From contig NZ_KI519422.1 of the NCBI RefSeq assembly GCF_000482465.1, forward strand, positions 62,001-126,000: DNA of 64,000 bases, written 5' to 3'. The notes below the pieces were generated by a model. It did no database searches and was not told the origin of the DNA. It worked only from the letters and a program-made list of their open reading frames with translations. This document shows positions 8,987 through 17,071 of this stretch, piece by piece. The position numbers and the translations under genes were made by a program. The stretch's first letter is position 1; each line of letters opens with the position of its first letter. The stretch is from Runella limosa DSM 17973 (GTDB lineage: Bacteria > Bacteroidota > Bacteroidia > Cytophagales > Spirosomataceae).

Positions 8987-9002
8987 TTCAATACCCATAC
9001 CA
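8987..9002 (-). promoter_or_regulatory. Candidate sigma-54 promoter of the exporter operon
   Basis: On the minus strand TGGTAT-N5-TTGAA matches the sigma-54 pattern TGGCAC-N5-TTGCA at the -24 TGG and at the TTG and final A of the -12 element, with the exact 5-base spacer. The -12 GC is replaced by GA, which weakens it. Transcription would begin about 25 bases before the adaptor ATG. Support is mainly contextual: a sigma-54 activator gene closes the locus. Confidence 0.35.
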
Positions 9003-9040
9003 GAAGTCAATTGTCTATTTATCAGAATATTAGATTTGTT

Positions 9041-9074
9041 TAAAAAAAGAAAAAGTGTTCGAAATCGAACACTT
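9041..9074 (-). terminator. Rho-independent terminator of the Rpn nuclease gene
   Basis: Perfect 10-base arms 9053-9062 and 9065-9074 (AAGTGTTCGA / TCGAACACTT, loop AA). On the minus strand a run of T, interrupted by one C, follows at 9053-9041. It lies 30 bases past the stop codon of the gene at 9105-10028. Confidence 0.8.
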
Positions 9075-9104
9075 TGTTTGAAAATGGAAGGCAACTTTTA
9101 TAAA

Positions 9105-10028
9105 CTAGCGCAATGCCTCTATTTCTTCTGGGGTTAATCCTGTTAGGCGCATAATTATTTCAACGGGCATATTTTCAGCAAGTGCAGAACGTGCTATCGT
9201 CTTCTTACTTTCAATCACCCCCTGTTCTCTACCTTGTTCTCGCCCTTGCTCAATGCCTTGTTCGATACCCTGTTTTAGACCTTCTTGCAAACCAGCAAGG
9301 TGCCCCTCAGAAGCTGCGGTATCAATCACATTCTTTAAATCTCGGTAATATTTTAGGCTGGCTTCGTACCCTGCCAACTCAGCCGCAGAAAACTTCGCGA
9401 TTTCGGCCGCTTCAAACAGTTTAGTGAAAATTTTTTCTTGCAAAGCTACAGGACGTTTTTCCAAATAAGGCAAGTGTTTTAGAACATACAACCACTTATC
9501 ATAAGGCGTTTCGAGTTCAGCCTCCGTCTTCGTAAAATGGGGCATTTCGAGGTAAATAAACGTCAGCTTTTCGTAAAAAACACGATTGTGTTGGTCTTTC
9601 AACTTTACTTCGTGACGAACTTCTTTTTTATCACTGTCTTCCGTAAAAACAAAGTCTAGTATCCCAACCGTATATATCTCAGCTAGTTTAAAATTCCAAT
9701 CCCCGCGCTGTGCTTGTTCTTGAATTGGGAAGGAAGCATAAAACACACTACGGTCTTTGAAATAGTTCTGCTTCGCTTTTTGCATTTCTACAATAAAACG
9801 CTCTCCGTTTGTTCCTACGCAATACAAGTCAAAAATGGCCTTTCGGTCGAGCTCTTTTTGTCCAAGATGTTCGTTTTTAGCATACGACAAATCAGCGATT
9901 TTATGACGGCTCGGCAGTACAACTTCATTCAAAAAATCGATCAGCAAATCCTTATTTGGTTCAGAACCAAAGAGTTTCTTAAAACCAAAATCAGTAAAAG
10001 GATTAACGTATTTGTCTTGTAAGGCCAT
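9105..10028 (-). CDS. Rpn-family PD-(D/E)XK nuclease ('recombination-promoting nuclease/putative transposase')
   Basis: A 307-residue protein of the Rpn/PDDEXK_2 family. The N-terminus has the hallmark NPFTDFGFKKLFG. The nuclease core follows, with an acidic residue in A-I-F-D-L-Y and the E-x-Q motif in F-I-V-E-M-Q-K-A, then a helical region. A C-terminal tail of repeated I/R-E-Q-G tetrapeptides (about residues 245-265) ends in a small helical L-T-G-L-T-P-E-E domain. Such proteins are endonucleases linked to RecA-independent recombination and phage or mobile-element biology; no transposon ends are visible here. It has its own terminator and a plausible -7 box (10046-10053), so it is a stand-alone unit. 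Confidence 0.85.
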   Translation of the reverse strand: MALQDKYVNPFTDFGFKKLFGSEPNKDLLIDFLNEVVLPSRHKIADLSYAKNEHLGQKELDRKAIFDLYCVGTNGERFIVEMQKAKQNYFKDRSVFYASFPIQEQAQRGDWNFKLAEIYTVGILDFVFTEDSDKKEVRHEVKLKDQHNRVFYEKLTFIYLEMPHFTKTEAELETPYDKWLYVLKHLPYLEKRPVALQEKIFTKLFEAAEIAKFSAAELAGYEASLKYYRDLKNVIDTAASEGHLAGLQEGLKQGIEQGIEQGREQGREQGVIESKKTIARSALAENMPVEIIMRLTGLTPEEIEALR

Positions 10029-10045
10029 GAGTTACTAATTTTAAA

Positions 10046-10053
10046 CAAAGTTA
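10046..10053 (-). promoter_or_regulatory. Putative Bacteroidota -7 box for the Rpn nuclease gene
   Basis: TAACTTTG on the minus strand fits TAnnTTTG, 18 bases upstream of the ATG. No good TTTG -33 box is found at 19-21 bases, so support is partial. Confidence 0.35.
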
Positions 10054-10271
10054 TCCTTTTATAGATAAACTTTGACGATGAATTACTTTTGTGTTAAGTC
10101 TGGCTTTTAGACTTAGACGAAATCAACCACCCAAAGTATCAAGCTGTTACCTAGTTGGGTTATTAATCTTGAATCTCCCACGATTCGTCGCGAAAAATAA
10201 CCTTTCATTGTATCAAGGCTAACTTTTTAGACTGACTTTATGTTATAGTTCCAACTTTAATCTTCTCTAAC

Positions 10272-10736
10272 ATGGCATTATTTCAACTCAAAATCAACGG
10301 CAAAAACTATCCTGTTGATGTCGATGCCAATACCCCGCTTCTGTGGGTATTGCGCGACCACCTCGACTTAGTTGGCACTAAATACGGCTGCGGAATGGCC
10401 ATGTGCGGTGCTTGTACCGTACACGTCAACGGCGATGCAACGCGCTCGTGTGTGCTTCCAATTTCGGCGGTTTCTGCCGCCAACATCACGACTATTGAAG
10501 GGCTTTCAGAAAAAGGTACTCATCCCGTCCAAGAAGCTTGGGACGAAGTGGATGTTCCACAATGTGGGTATTGTCAAGCGGGACAGATCATGACAGCTTC
10601 GGCCTTGCTTTCTAAAAATCCCAACCCATCTGATAAGGACATTGAGGAAGCGATGGTCGGTAATATTTGTCGGTGCGGCACTTACCACCGTATCCACGAC
10701 GCAGTAAAAGTGGCGGCAACCAAAATGAAAAAATAA
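10272..10736 (+). CDS. [2Fe-2S] small subunit of a xanthine dehydrogenase-family hydroxylase (IorA-like)
   Basis: A 154-residue iron-sulfur subunit. A plant-type ferredoxin domain has ligands C40, C45, C48 and C60. A helical second domain has C98, C101, C133 and C135. This is the full eight-cysteine pattern of the xanthine dehydrogenase/aldehyde oxidoreductase small subunit, with the length seen in isoquinoline 1-oxidoreductase alpha. It passes electrons from the molybdopterin site to an external acceptor. It has no signal peptide of its own and is probably carried out by the Tat signal of the large subunit encoded 11 bases downstream. The substrate, an aldehyde or N-heterocycle, cannot be deduced. 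Confidence 0.92.
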   Translation: MALFQLKINGKNYPVDVDANTPLLWVLRDHLDLVGTKYGCGMAMCGACTVHVNGDATRSCVLPISAVSAANITTIEGLSEKGTHPVQEAWDEVDVPQCGYCQAGQIMTASALLSKNPNPSDKDIEEAMVGNICRCGTYHRIHDAVKVAATKMKK

Positions 10737-10746
10737 CCCTACGAAC

Positions 10747-12876
10747 ATGAGCACAAATCAATCCAGAAGAGATTTTTTTAAAACAACTGCCGCCGCAGGT
10801 GGTGGCTTGGTGTTGGGGTTTAGTTGGTTCTCCTCGGAGGCTTTTCAACCTCAAGTGGTAGGTACAGCAGCCGCTGACGCCATCGACTTTAACGCTTACT
10901 TAGCTATTTCTCCCTCAGGGACTGTTACCATATTTTCACCCAATCCCGAAATTGGTCAGGGCATTAAAACGGCGTTTCCTATCATCGTTGCCGAAGAACT
11001 TGATGCCGACTGGGAAAAGGTAAAAGTCGAACAGTCACCGCTTGATACGAAAAAATTTGAACGCCAACTGACGGGCGGAAGCGGTGCGATTCGCCACTCG
11101 TGGGAACGCCTCCGCAAGGCAGGCGCTACGGCCCGCGCATTGCTTATCGAAGCAGCTGCGCAGCAGTGGGGCGTGCCTGCCAGCGAATGCAACGCCCAGA
11201 AAGGAATGGTTGTACACAGTTCTGGCAAAAAACTTAGCTACGGTGATCTTGCCGTTGCGGCCTCTAAACTGCCCGTTCCAAAAGAAGTAAAGCTCAAAGC
11301 TACTTCCTCTTTTAGCCTCATCGGAAGTCGTGTCAAAGGGGTTGACAACAAGGATATTTTGACGGGTAAAAACCTATTTGGGATTGACTACAAACGCCCA
11401 GGTATGCTCCACGCCCAAGTTCAACGCCCTCCTGCTTTCGGTCTTAAACTCAAGTCGTTTGATGCCACCGAAGCCAAAAAAATGCCAGGGATTGTCAATG
11501 TCGTTTCGTTTGGAAACAAAGTGGCGATTGTGGGTAAAACCAACTGGGAAGTAATGCAAGCCCGCAAGGCGGTGAAAATTGAGTGGGAAAAAGAAAAAGA
11601 CCTTGAAAGTTCTGCCGACCACGACCGTTTGTTCAAAGAAATGCTCAACGGCACCAACGTCACCGTTCAACGCAAAGACGGCGACGTCGAGGCTGCTTTT
11701 AAGAATGCCCACAAGGTTATTGAAGCCGAGTACCAGTGCCCATTTTTGCCGCACTCGCCCATGGAGCCCATGAATTTCTTTGCTCATTTCAAAGGCGATA
11801 GCATTGAGTTGGCAGGGCCAAGCCAAACGCCCGAAGCAGCGCAGAAGCAAATTGCCAAAATGCTCAACATCGCGCCCGAAAAAGTAACGTTAGAACTTAC
11901 GCGCATGGGAGGGGGCTTTGGCCGCCGACTAAATACCGACTATGCCGTTGAAGCAGCGGAGCTTTCGAGCATCATCAAAGCGCCCGTGAAAGTAACTTGG
12001 ACGCGCGAAGACGACATGACAGGCGGAATCTATCGTCCTGCCGTTCGTTATCGTTTCAAAGCTTCCATCGACAAAGCGGGAAACATGACGGGCTTCATGC
12101 TCCACGGAGCAGGTATGAACGCGGGTAATTCGACGCGTCAAGACAATTTCCCCGCTGGTGCTGTCGATAACTTGTTGATTCAATCTTCAGATCATAAATC
12201 TCCGATTACGACAGGCCCGTGGCGAGCACCTATCACCAACTTCTTGGCCTATGCCGAACAAGCGTTTTTGGATGAAGTTGCGGCGGCGGCGGGCAAAGAC
12301 CCCGTTCAATTCCGTCTTGAGCTGTTGGACAAAGCCGAAAAGAGCCCCGTCGGTAAAATCACATACGAAACTAAGCGCTTCCGTGAGGTGATTAAATTGG
12401 CAGCTGAAAAATCAGGTTGGGGTAAAAAGAAAAAAGGAATATCTCAAGGCTTTAGCGTTTATTTCTCCCATGCTTCGTACGTGGCGCAGGTTGCAGAAAT
12501 GACGATGGCCAAAGGAAAGCCTGTGTTAAAGAAAGTGTATGCTGCCGTTGACTGCGGAATCGTCATCAACGAAAGTAGTGCCAAAAACCAAATTTATGGC
12601 GCGATTGTCGATGGAATTGGCCACGCTATGTACGGCAACTTGACCTTCAAAGACGGGGCTCCGCAACAAGAGAACTTCAACAAATACCGCCTCATTCGAT
12701 ACAATGAAGTGCCAGACATTGAAGCTCATTTTGTGAATAACGGCATCGAACCCACAGGTTTGGGCGAACCTGCACTTCCACCAACGGGAGGAGCGTTGGC
12801 CAATGCGATTTTCAAAACTACAGGAAAACGCCTCTACAATCAGCCATTTGCCGACCAAGATGGGCCGCTCGGTTAG
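10747..12876 (+). CDS. Molybdopterin-binding subunit, IorB-like, Tat-exported
   Basis: A 709-residue molybdenum hydroxylase large subunit. A Tat signal (SRRDFFKTT, twin arginine at 7-8) precedes a hydrophobic AAAGGGLVLGF segment. Cofactor-binding G388-GGFGR-R394 and the GxGE motif with the likely catalytic base E674 are present. The single-chain 700-residue format with its own Tat signal is that of isoquinoline 1-oxidoreductase beta and membrane-associated aldehyde dehydrogenases. It forms a two-gene unit with the [2Fe-2S] subunit. No cytochrome c subunit, XdhC-like maturation factor or molybdate genes lie nearby, so electron acceptor and insertion factors must be encoded elsewhere. Confidence 0.9.
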   Translation: MSTNQSRRDFFKTTAAAGGGLVLGFSWFSSEAFQPQVVGTAAADAIDFNAYLAISPSGTVTIFSPNPEIGQGIKTAFPIIVAEELDADWEKVKVEQSPLDTKKFERQLTGGSGAIRHSWERLRKAGATARALLIEAAAQQWGVPASECNAQKGMVVHSSGKKLSYGDLAVAASKLPVPKEVKLKATSSFSLIGSRVKGVDNKDILTGKNLFGIDYKRPGMLHAQVQRPPAFGLKLKSFDATEAKKMPGIVNVVSFGNKVAIVGKTNWEVMQARKAVKIEWEKEKDLESSADHDRLFKEMLNGTNVTVQRKDGDVEAAFKNAHKVIEAEYQCPFLPHSPMEPMNFFAHFKGDSIELAGPSQTPEAAQKQIAKMLNIAPEKVTLELTRMGGGFGRRLNTDYAVEAAELSSIIKAPVKVTWTREDDMTGGIYRPAVRYRFKASIDKAGNMTGFMLHGAGMNAGNSTRQDNFPAGAVDNLLIQSSDHKSPITTGPWRAPITNFLAYAEQAFLDEVAAAAGKDPVQFRLELLDKAEKSPVGKITYETKRFREVIKLAAEKSGWGKKKKGISQGFSVYFSHASYVAQVAEMTMAKGKPVLKKVYAAVDCGIVINESSAKNQIYGAIVDGIGHAMYGNLTFKDGAPQQENFNKYRLIRYNEVPDIEAHFVNNGIEPTGLGEPALPPTGGALANAIFKTTGKRLYNQPFADQDGPLG

Positions 12877-12892
12877 GGTTTGCGGATAGTTA

Positions 12893-12923
12893 CTTGTCAA
12901 ACCAACTTTTAAGCCTATTTTTG
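12893..12923 (+). promoter_or_regulatory. Bacteroidota sigma promoter of lpd
   Basis: CTTG (12893-12896, one change from TTTG), 19-base spacer, then TATTTTTG (12916-12923), a full match to TAnnTTTG. The predicted start near 12930 leaves a leader of about 77 bases before the lpd ATG. Confidence 0.6.
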
Positions 12924-13006
12924 CGTTCGTTTTCAGGGAGGTTGTTTGCTTTCCCAGCAACAATCTCCCCACAATTCGAACATCCAACTACTCAAAATTA
13001 GAAGAA

Positions 13007-14398
13007 ATGGCTTCACAGTACGATGTAATAATTATCGGCAGCGGGCCTGGTGGCTACGTGGCTGCCATCCGTGCTTCACAATTGGGCTTGAAAACAGCCA
13101 TCGTTGAAAAAGAACACCTCGGTGGAATTTGCTTGAACTGGGGCTGTATTCCCACCAAAGCATTGCTTAAAAGTGCCCAAGTTTTTCAGTACATCAACCA
13201 CGCCAAAGATTATGGTATCACGGTAGGTAGCGCAGAAGCTGATTTCGGTGCTGTCATTAAGCGTAGCCGTGACGTTGCCAACGGGATGAGCAAAGGAGTG
13301 AACTTTTTGATGAAGAAAAATAAAATCGACATCATTGACGGACTCGGACGCGTTAAGCCTGGCAAAAAAGTAGAAGTAGAAAACGACGGTAAAAAAACCG
13401 AATATACTGCCAACCACATCATTATTGCCACGGGAGGCCGTGCACGCCAATTGCCTAATGTACCTATCGACGGTCAGAAGGTCATCGAGTACCGCAAAGC
13501 CATGTCACTCGAAAAACAACCTAAGTCGTTGTTGGTGATTGGCTCAGGAGCAATCGGTGTTGAGTTTGCGTACGTTTACGCAAGCATGGGCACGAAAGTA
13601 ACCATCGTAGAATTTATGCCAAACATCGTTCCAGTAGAAGACGAAGAAATCTCGAAAGAGTTGGCAAAACAATACAAAAAACTTGGTGTTGAGATTTATA
13701 CTAACTCTAGCGTAGAGAAAGTAGATACCAGCGGCGCAGGTTGCGTTTCGACCGTAAAAACTCCTTCGGGCGAAATCAAAATTGAGACCGATGTGGTACT
13801 TTCTGCGGCGGGTGTAGTCGCAAATATTGAAAACATCGGTTTGGAAGAAACGGGTATTAAGTTGGAGCGTGGCAAAATCGTTACCGACGATTATTACCAA
13901 ACCAACGTTCCTGGTTACTACGCCATCGGCGACGTTACCAAAGGCCAAGCTTTGGCGCACGTAGCTTCAGCCGAAGGAATTATTTGTGTAGAAAAAATTG
14001 CAGGAGAGCATCCGCACCCACTCAATTACAACAATATCCCAGGCTGTACGTATTGCTCACCTGAAATTGCGTCGGTTGGATACACCGAAAAAGCTGCCAA
14101 AGAAGCGGGCTACGAAGTTAAAATCGGAAAATTCCCGTTCTCGGCTTCAGGTAAAGCCAAAGCAGCTGGTGCTCCCGAAGGATTTGTAAAAGTGATTTTC
14201 GACGCGAAATACGGCGAATGGCTTGGTGCACACATGATTGGAACCAATGTAACCGAAATGATTGCCGAAGTAGTGGTAGCTCGTAACCTCGAAACGACAG
14301 GCCACGAAATCGTTAAATCGGTTCACCCTCACCCAACCATGTCTGAAGCCATCATGGAAGCCGCGGCTGCCGCTTATGGCGAAGTGATTCACTTGTAA
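13007..14398 (+). CDS. lpdA: Dihydrolipoyl dehydrogenase (E3)
   Basis: A 463-residue flavoprotein that reoxidises dihydrolipoyl groups of 2-oxoacid dehydrogenase and glycine cleavage complexes using NAD+. FAD site GSGPGG is at 11-16, the redox disulfide C42-LNWG-C47 follows, and the NAD site GSGAIG starts near residue 180. The C-terminal catalytic H442 lies in HPHPT with E447. Length and motif order are those of standard E3. It is monocistronic: its own promoter at 12893-12923 and a strong terminator at 14433-14469. No E1 or E2 gene lies beside it, so it probably serves several complexes. Confidence 0.96.
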   Translation: MASQYDVIIIGSGPGGYVAAIRASQLGLKTAIVEKEHLGGICLNWGCIPTKALLKSAQVFQYINHAKDYGITVGSAEADFGAVIKRSRDVANGMSKGVNFLMKKNKIDIIDGLGRVKPGKKVEVENDGKKTEYTANHIIIATGGRARQLPNVPIDGQKVIEYRKAMSLEKQPKSLLVIGSGAIGVEFAYVYASMGTKVTIVEFMPNIVPVEDEEISKELAKQYKKLGVEIYTNSSVEKVDTSGAGCVSTVKTPSGEIKIETDVVLSAAGVVANIENIGLEETGIKLERGKIVTDDYYQTNVPGYYAIGDVTKGQALAHVASAEGIICVEKIAGEHPHPLNYNNIPGCTYCSPEIASVGYTEKAAKEAGYEVKIGKFPFSASGKAKAAGAPEGFVKVIFDAKYGEWLGAHMIGTNVTEMIAEVVVARNLETTGHEIVKSVHPHPTMSEAIMEAAAAAYGEVIHL

Positions 14399-14432
14399 GA
14401 TAGACACTGCTGGTAGGACTTAACTACCTTTG

Positions 14433-14469
14433 AAAAAAGCCCTTAGCTCGTTTGGTTAAGGGCTTTTTT
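14433..14469 (+). terminator. Rho-independent terminator of lpd
   Basis: Arms 14433-14445 (AAAAAAGCCCTTA) and 14457-14469 (TAAGGGCTTTTTT) are perfectly complementary with an 11-base loop. The T-run is part of the second arm, so it could work in both directions. Confidence 0.9.
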
Positions 14470-14561
14470 CGTTCTTATTTTGCAATAATTAAACCACTCA
14501 TCCGTTTTGGATTGCGAATTAACACCGCAATCACCACCTTCGCGTCAAATCTCACATAGCC

Positions 14562-15335
14562 ATGACTCGTCTCTTATCCTACTTCATTGTATTCGCTACA
14601 AGTGCATTATTTTTTGCCTGTTCTACTGAAAACGAAAAAAAGCCCGTTACCGAAGGCCCCATTTATACCTTGGTGTTTATGGATAAAACCCAAAGTGTAA
14701 ACGTGAACAAAGCCTTTGTTACGCAAAAATACCAGCAGATTCTCACCGATTTGGTTGAACAAAACATTCACCAGAAAGGCGATAAAATGGAAGTATATTT
14801 TATTCACGAAAATACCCAAAAAGCCCGCGCGTTGTCGCTCACTTGTCGTACCGAGGTGGATGATGTCAGCCACATGAACGCCACTGACCGCGAAGCAGCC
14901 GAAACCACCGCCGACCTTGGTATCCAGCGCGAGCGCATGATTTTCTTGAAGCAATTGTTGGCAAAACTTAATGTGCAAAATGTAGGCGTATCGCAGCGCC
15001 AAACTGATATTTGGGCCAGCCTACCTGTTATTACCAAAGCCGCTGAAACGGGCGCTGAAGTACGGGTATATTACCTAAGTGACATGATTGAAAGCATGAA
15101 AGGTACCAATCGCCGCGATTTTCACTCAAACCCTCCTAAAGACAATGCGCAAGCCGACGAATGGGCCAAGGCCGACGCTAAACAAATGCAGCAGTATGCC
15201 TTGAGTGCATCTTCTATCAAAATTGCGTTGCCGTTTGAGCCCACAAGCAGTACCAAAGAAAACAACCCCACGGTGACGCAGTATTGGACAACCCTTCTGC
15301 AAGAGTTGGGGGCTGGTTCGGTAGAGGAATTGTAG
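14562..15335 (+). CDS. vWA-like lipoprotein with a complete MIDAS pattern
   Basis: A 257-residue protein with a lipoprotein signal (FFAC, lipidated C20). After a short linker it has a von Willebrand A-like core. The first strand ends in D41-K-T43-Q-S45, a variant of D-x-S-x-S. T148 sits in Q-T-D-I-W, and D174 sits in Y-Y-L-S-D after a hydrophobic strand. These three loops are the ones that bind metal in MIDAS sites. It should be periplasmic or surface lipid-anchored and bind a partner protein through metal. It is convergent with the membrane protein at 15339-15845, 3 bases apart. I do not recognise a named family; the vWA assignment rests on motif order. Confidence 0.65.
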   Translation: MTRLLSYFIVFATSALFFACSTENEKKPVTEGPIYTLVFMDKTQSVNVNKAFVTQKYQQILTDLVEQNIHQKGDKMEVYFIHENTQKARALSLTCRTEVDDVSHMNATDREAAETTADLGIQRERMIFLKQLLAKLNVQNVGVSQRQTDIWASLPVITKAAETGAEVRVYYLSDMIESMKGTNRRDFHSNPPKDNAQADEWAKADAKQMQQYALSASSIKIALPFEPTSSTKENNPTVTQYWTTLLQELGAGSVEEL

Positions 15336-15338
15336 TGG

Positions 15339-15845
15339 TTAGCCAAAGAGCTTGCGCCATCCCCACAGCAACAATACAAGAAGCAACGCAAAAATGACCA
15401 GTACGTACTCAAACTTGAGGTACGAAAATACTACTATGCGTGTGCGGTCAACAATCCACATGATGGCAATGGTGGCAAAAATCATCAATACCAAACCACT
15501 GAGCTTCTGAAATCCTGGGATGTAATCAAACGACACCACGTTTCGACGAATCAGCCAAAGGGTCAGAAACATGGAGAAAAAAGGGAGAATCTGGGTGTAA
15601 ATGTTGAAATCGAAGATGCTTCGTCGTTCAAACAAAAATAGATACACATTGAGCGTAACGGAGAAAATCCCTGGAATACAAATCAAATAAATCAAGAACG
15701 CATAAAAGTAATTCCAAGGCGGAAGGTGCCCTTCATTTTTGCCTAGAAGTCCTGCCAAAAACGCCATCAATGGCACTACTGCAAAATAAAAAAGCACCCA
15801 ATCAGGGCGTTCTCCAATTCGGTCAAAAAACTGTTGTAAGGTCAT
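15339..15845 (-). CDS. Five-helix integral membrane protein, unknown function
   Basis: A 168-residue hydrophobic protein with about five membrane helices (roughly residues 17-36, 44-70, 84-98, 113-130 and 140-162) and a short basic C-terminus. No catalytic motif is visible. I use the ATG at 15843-15845; a TTG four codons upstream is also in frame. A terminator (15856-15894) separates it from the coiled-coil gene upstream, so it needs its own promoter or read-through. It sits between the vWA-like lipoprotein and the coiled-coil protein and may belong to the same envelope machinery, but this is inference from position only. Confidence 0.7.
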   Translation of the reverse strand: MTLQQFFDRIGERPDWVLFYFAVVPLMAFLAGLLGKNEGHLPPWNYFYAFLIYLICIPGIFSVTLNVYLFLFERRSIFDFNIYTQILPFFSMFLTLWLIRRNVVSFDYIPGFQKLSGLVLMIFATIAIMWIVDRTRIVVFSYLKFEYVLVIFALLLVLLLWGWRKLFG

Positions 15846-15855
15846 GGGTTGCGTC

Positions 15856-15894
15856 AAAAAAAACTTCCCGAAAGGTTGTAGCTTTCGGGAAGTT
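15856..15894 (-). terminator. Terminator after the coiled-coil membrane protein
   Basis: Arms 15862-15874 and 15882-15894 (AACTTCCCGAAAG / CTTTCGGGAAGTT) with a 7-base loop, followed on the minus strand by an eight-base T-run. A near-identical stem recurs at 54992-55018. Confidence 0.85.
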
Positions 15895-15902
15895 GCGTCA
15901 TC

Positions 15903-17033
15903 CTAGTTAAAAATATCCGTAATACCGCCGCCCGCATTTTTCTGCTCCGAAGTGAGCTTATAATTGGGGTTTGAAATCCGATTGGAGTCGCTTACCTCAA
16001 ACTCGCCTCCTTTGATTTGGTTGGCAAACGTCTCTAGGCGAGCATAGGCACGTTCATCGTTTGGATTAAAGTCTCTCACAATGCTGTCCAAATCGCGAAT
16101 ATTTGCTTGGGTGCTGGCAATATCGCTGGCAATTTGTCCTGAAATCACTTCCAATGCGTAGTCCAACTGCCAATCTTGGCTTTGTCCTAGCACTTTGCGG
16201 GCGCGGGTTGTTGCGTTGTTAGCCGCTGCCATCGCACGAGACTCTGTTTTAAGCAAGTTGATGCTTGTGGCAAAGTCTTTCAATTTTTCGTCAAATGCGT
16301 GGCCGTAGCCTACCAACTTGCGGTCAAGTTTGGCAAACACATTGGCACGAGAACCAAAAGTATCCACCAATCGCTTATAGGTTTCGGCTTCCGATACAGC
16401 GCGATTTCCGTCACCAATGGCCGCGTTGAGTTTACCTTCCAAATGGACAAAATCGTCAGTTTCGCGCGCGGCGTCACCACCCTTTTCTATCATTTTGTCT
16501 AACTTTACTTTCAATGCTTTGGCCTCTTCTTGGCAATACACTACTTTTTGACCCGCATCTTTGGCTAGTTTCTCGGCTTTTACGGCTTCTTGTTTCATCT
16601 GAATCTTACAAGCGTTGATTTCGGCCTTTACCTTTTCAAATTGTTGACGCGAATCTTTCATTTTGTCTAACTGGTCGTCAAGTTCTCCAAAGGGATCTAC
16701 TTTAATCAGAAACTTGTGCAATCCGCGCACCAATCGACGGAATAGTTTAAAAATAAACGGCGCCAACATTACGCCTAATACCACCGTACCTACAACCACC
16801 AATGCGGCCAGTGCCTTTGTAAAAGCCGCTACGATGACGGGAAGTACGAACATGAAAAAGCCGTATAAAATCCCCAGCATCAGGATAAGCCCCACAAACC
16901 AGGCAATCGACTTTTCGCCTTTTTTCCAGTTGGCCATGTTTTCTGGCAACACTTTTAATTTATTTTCTCCGCCATCTAAATGTTTTAAGATAGGCAGGTC
17001 GCTCAGTTTTGTCAATGCTTGATTATTGTCCAT
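15903..17033 (-). CDS. Membrane-anchored coiled-coil protein, PspA-like in architecture
   Basis: A 376-residue protein. About 40 cytoplasmic residues are followed by two adjacent membrane helices (about 42-70 and 72-96), a basic patch, then about 230 residues of almost uninterrupted helix. The helices are rich in A, E, K and Q with heptad spacing, broken near residues 195-200 and 280. The helix-rich, alternately acidic and basic layout resembles PspA/ESCRT-III-like proteins fused behind a membrane anchor, but no diagnostic motif proves homology. The ATG at 17031-17033 is preferred to an upstream TTG. It follows the secreted ASKHA gene by 38 bases and ends at a strong terminator, so it closes that transcription unit. 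Confidence 0.7.
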   Translation of the reverse strand: MDNNQALTKLSDLPILKHLDGGENKLKVLPENMANWKKGEKSIAWFVGLILMLGILYGFFMFVLPVIVAAFTKALAALVVVGTVVLGVMLAPFIFKLFRRLVRGLHKFLIKVDPFGELDDQLDKMKDSRQQFEKVKAEINACKIQMKQEAVKAEKLAKDAGQKVVYCQEEAKALKVKLDKMIEKGGDAARETDDFVHLEGKLNAAIGDGNRAVSEAETYKRLVDTFGSRANVFAKLDRKLVGYGHAFDEKLKDFATSINLLKTESRAMAAANNATTRARKVLGQSQDWQLDYALEVISGQIASDIASTQANIRDLDSIVRDFNPNDERAYARLETFANQIKGGEFEVSDSNRISNPNYKLTSEQKNAGGGITDIFN

Positions 17034-17071
17034 GAGAAAAGAAAGTTGGTTATACTTTGTCAAAAATAAGT

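Noticed and set aside
8888-9094. 68-residue open frame overlapping the HlyD start
   Set aside because: It overlaps the adaptor gene, its candidate promoter and a terminator stem, and has no recognisable features.
9105-10028. Insertion sequence because the family is often named 'transposase'
   Set aside because: No terminal inverted repeats or target duplication; the motif is an Rpn-type nuclease with its own terminator.
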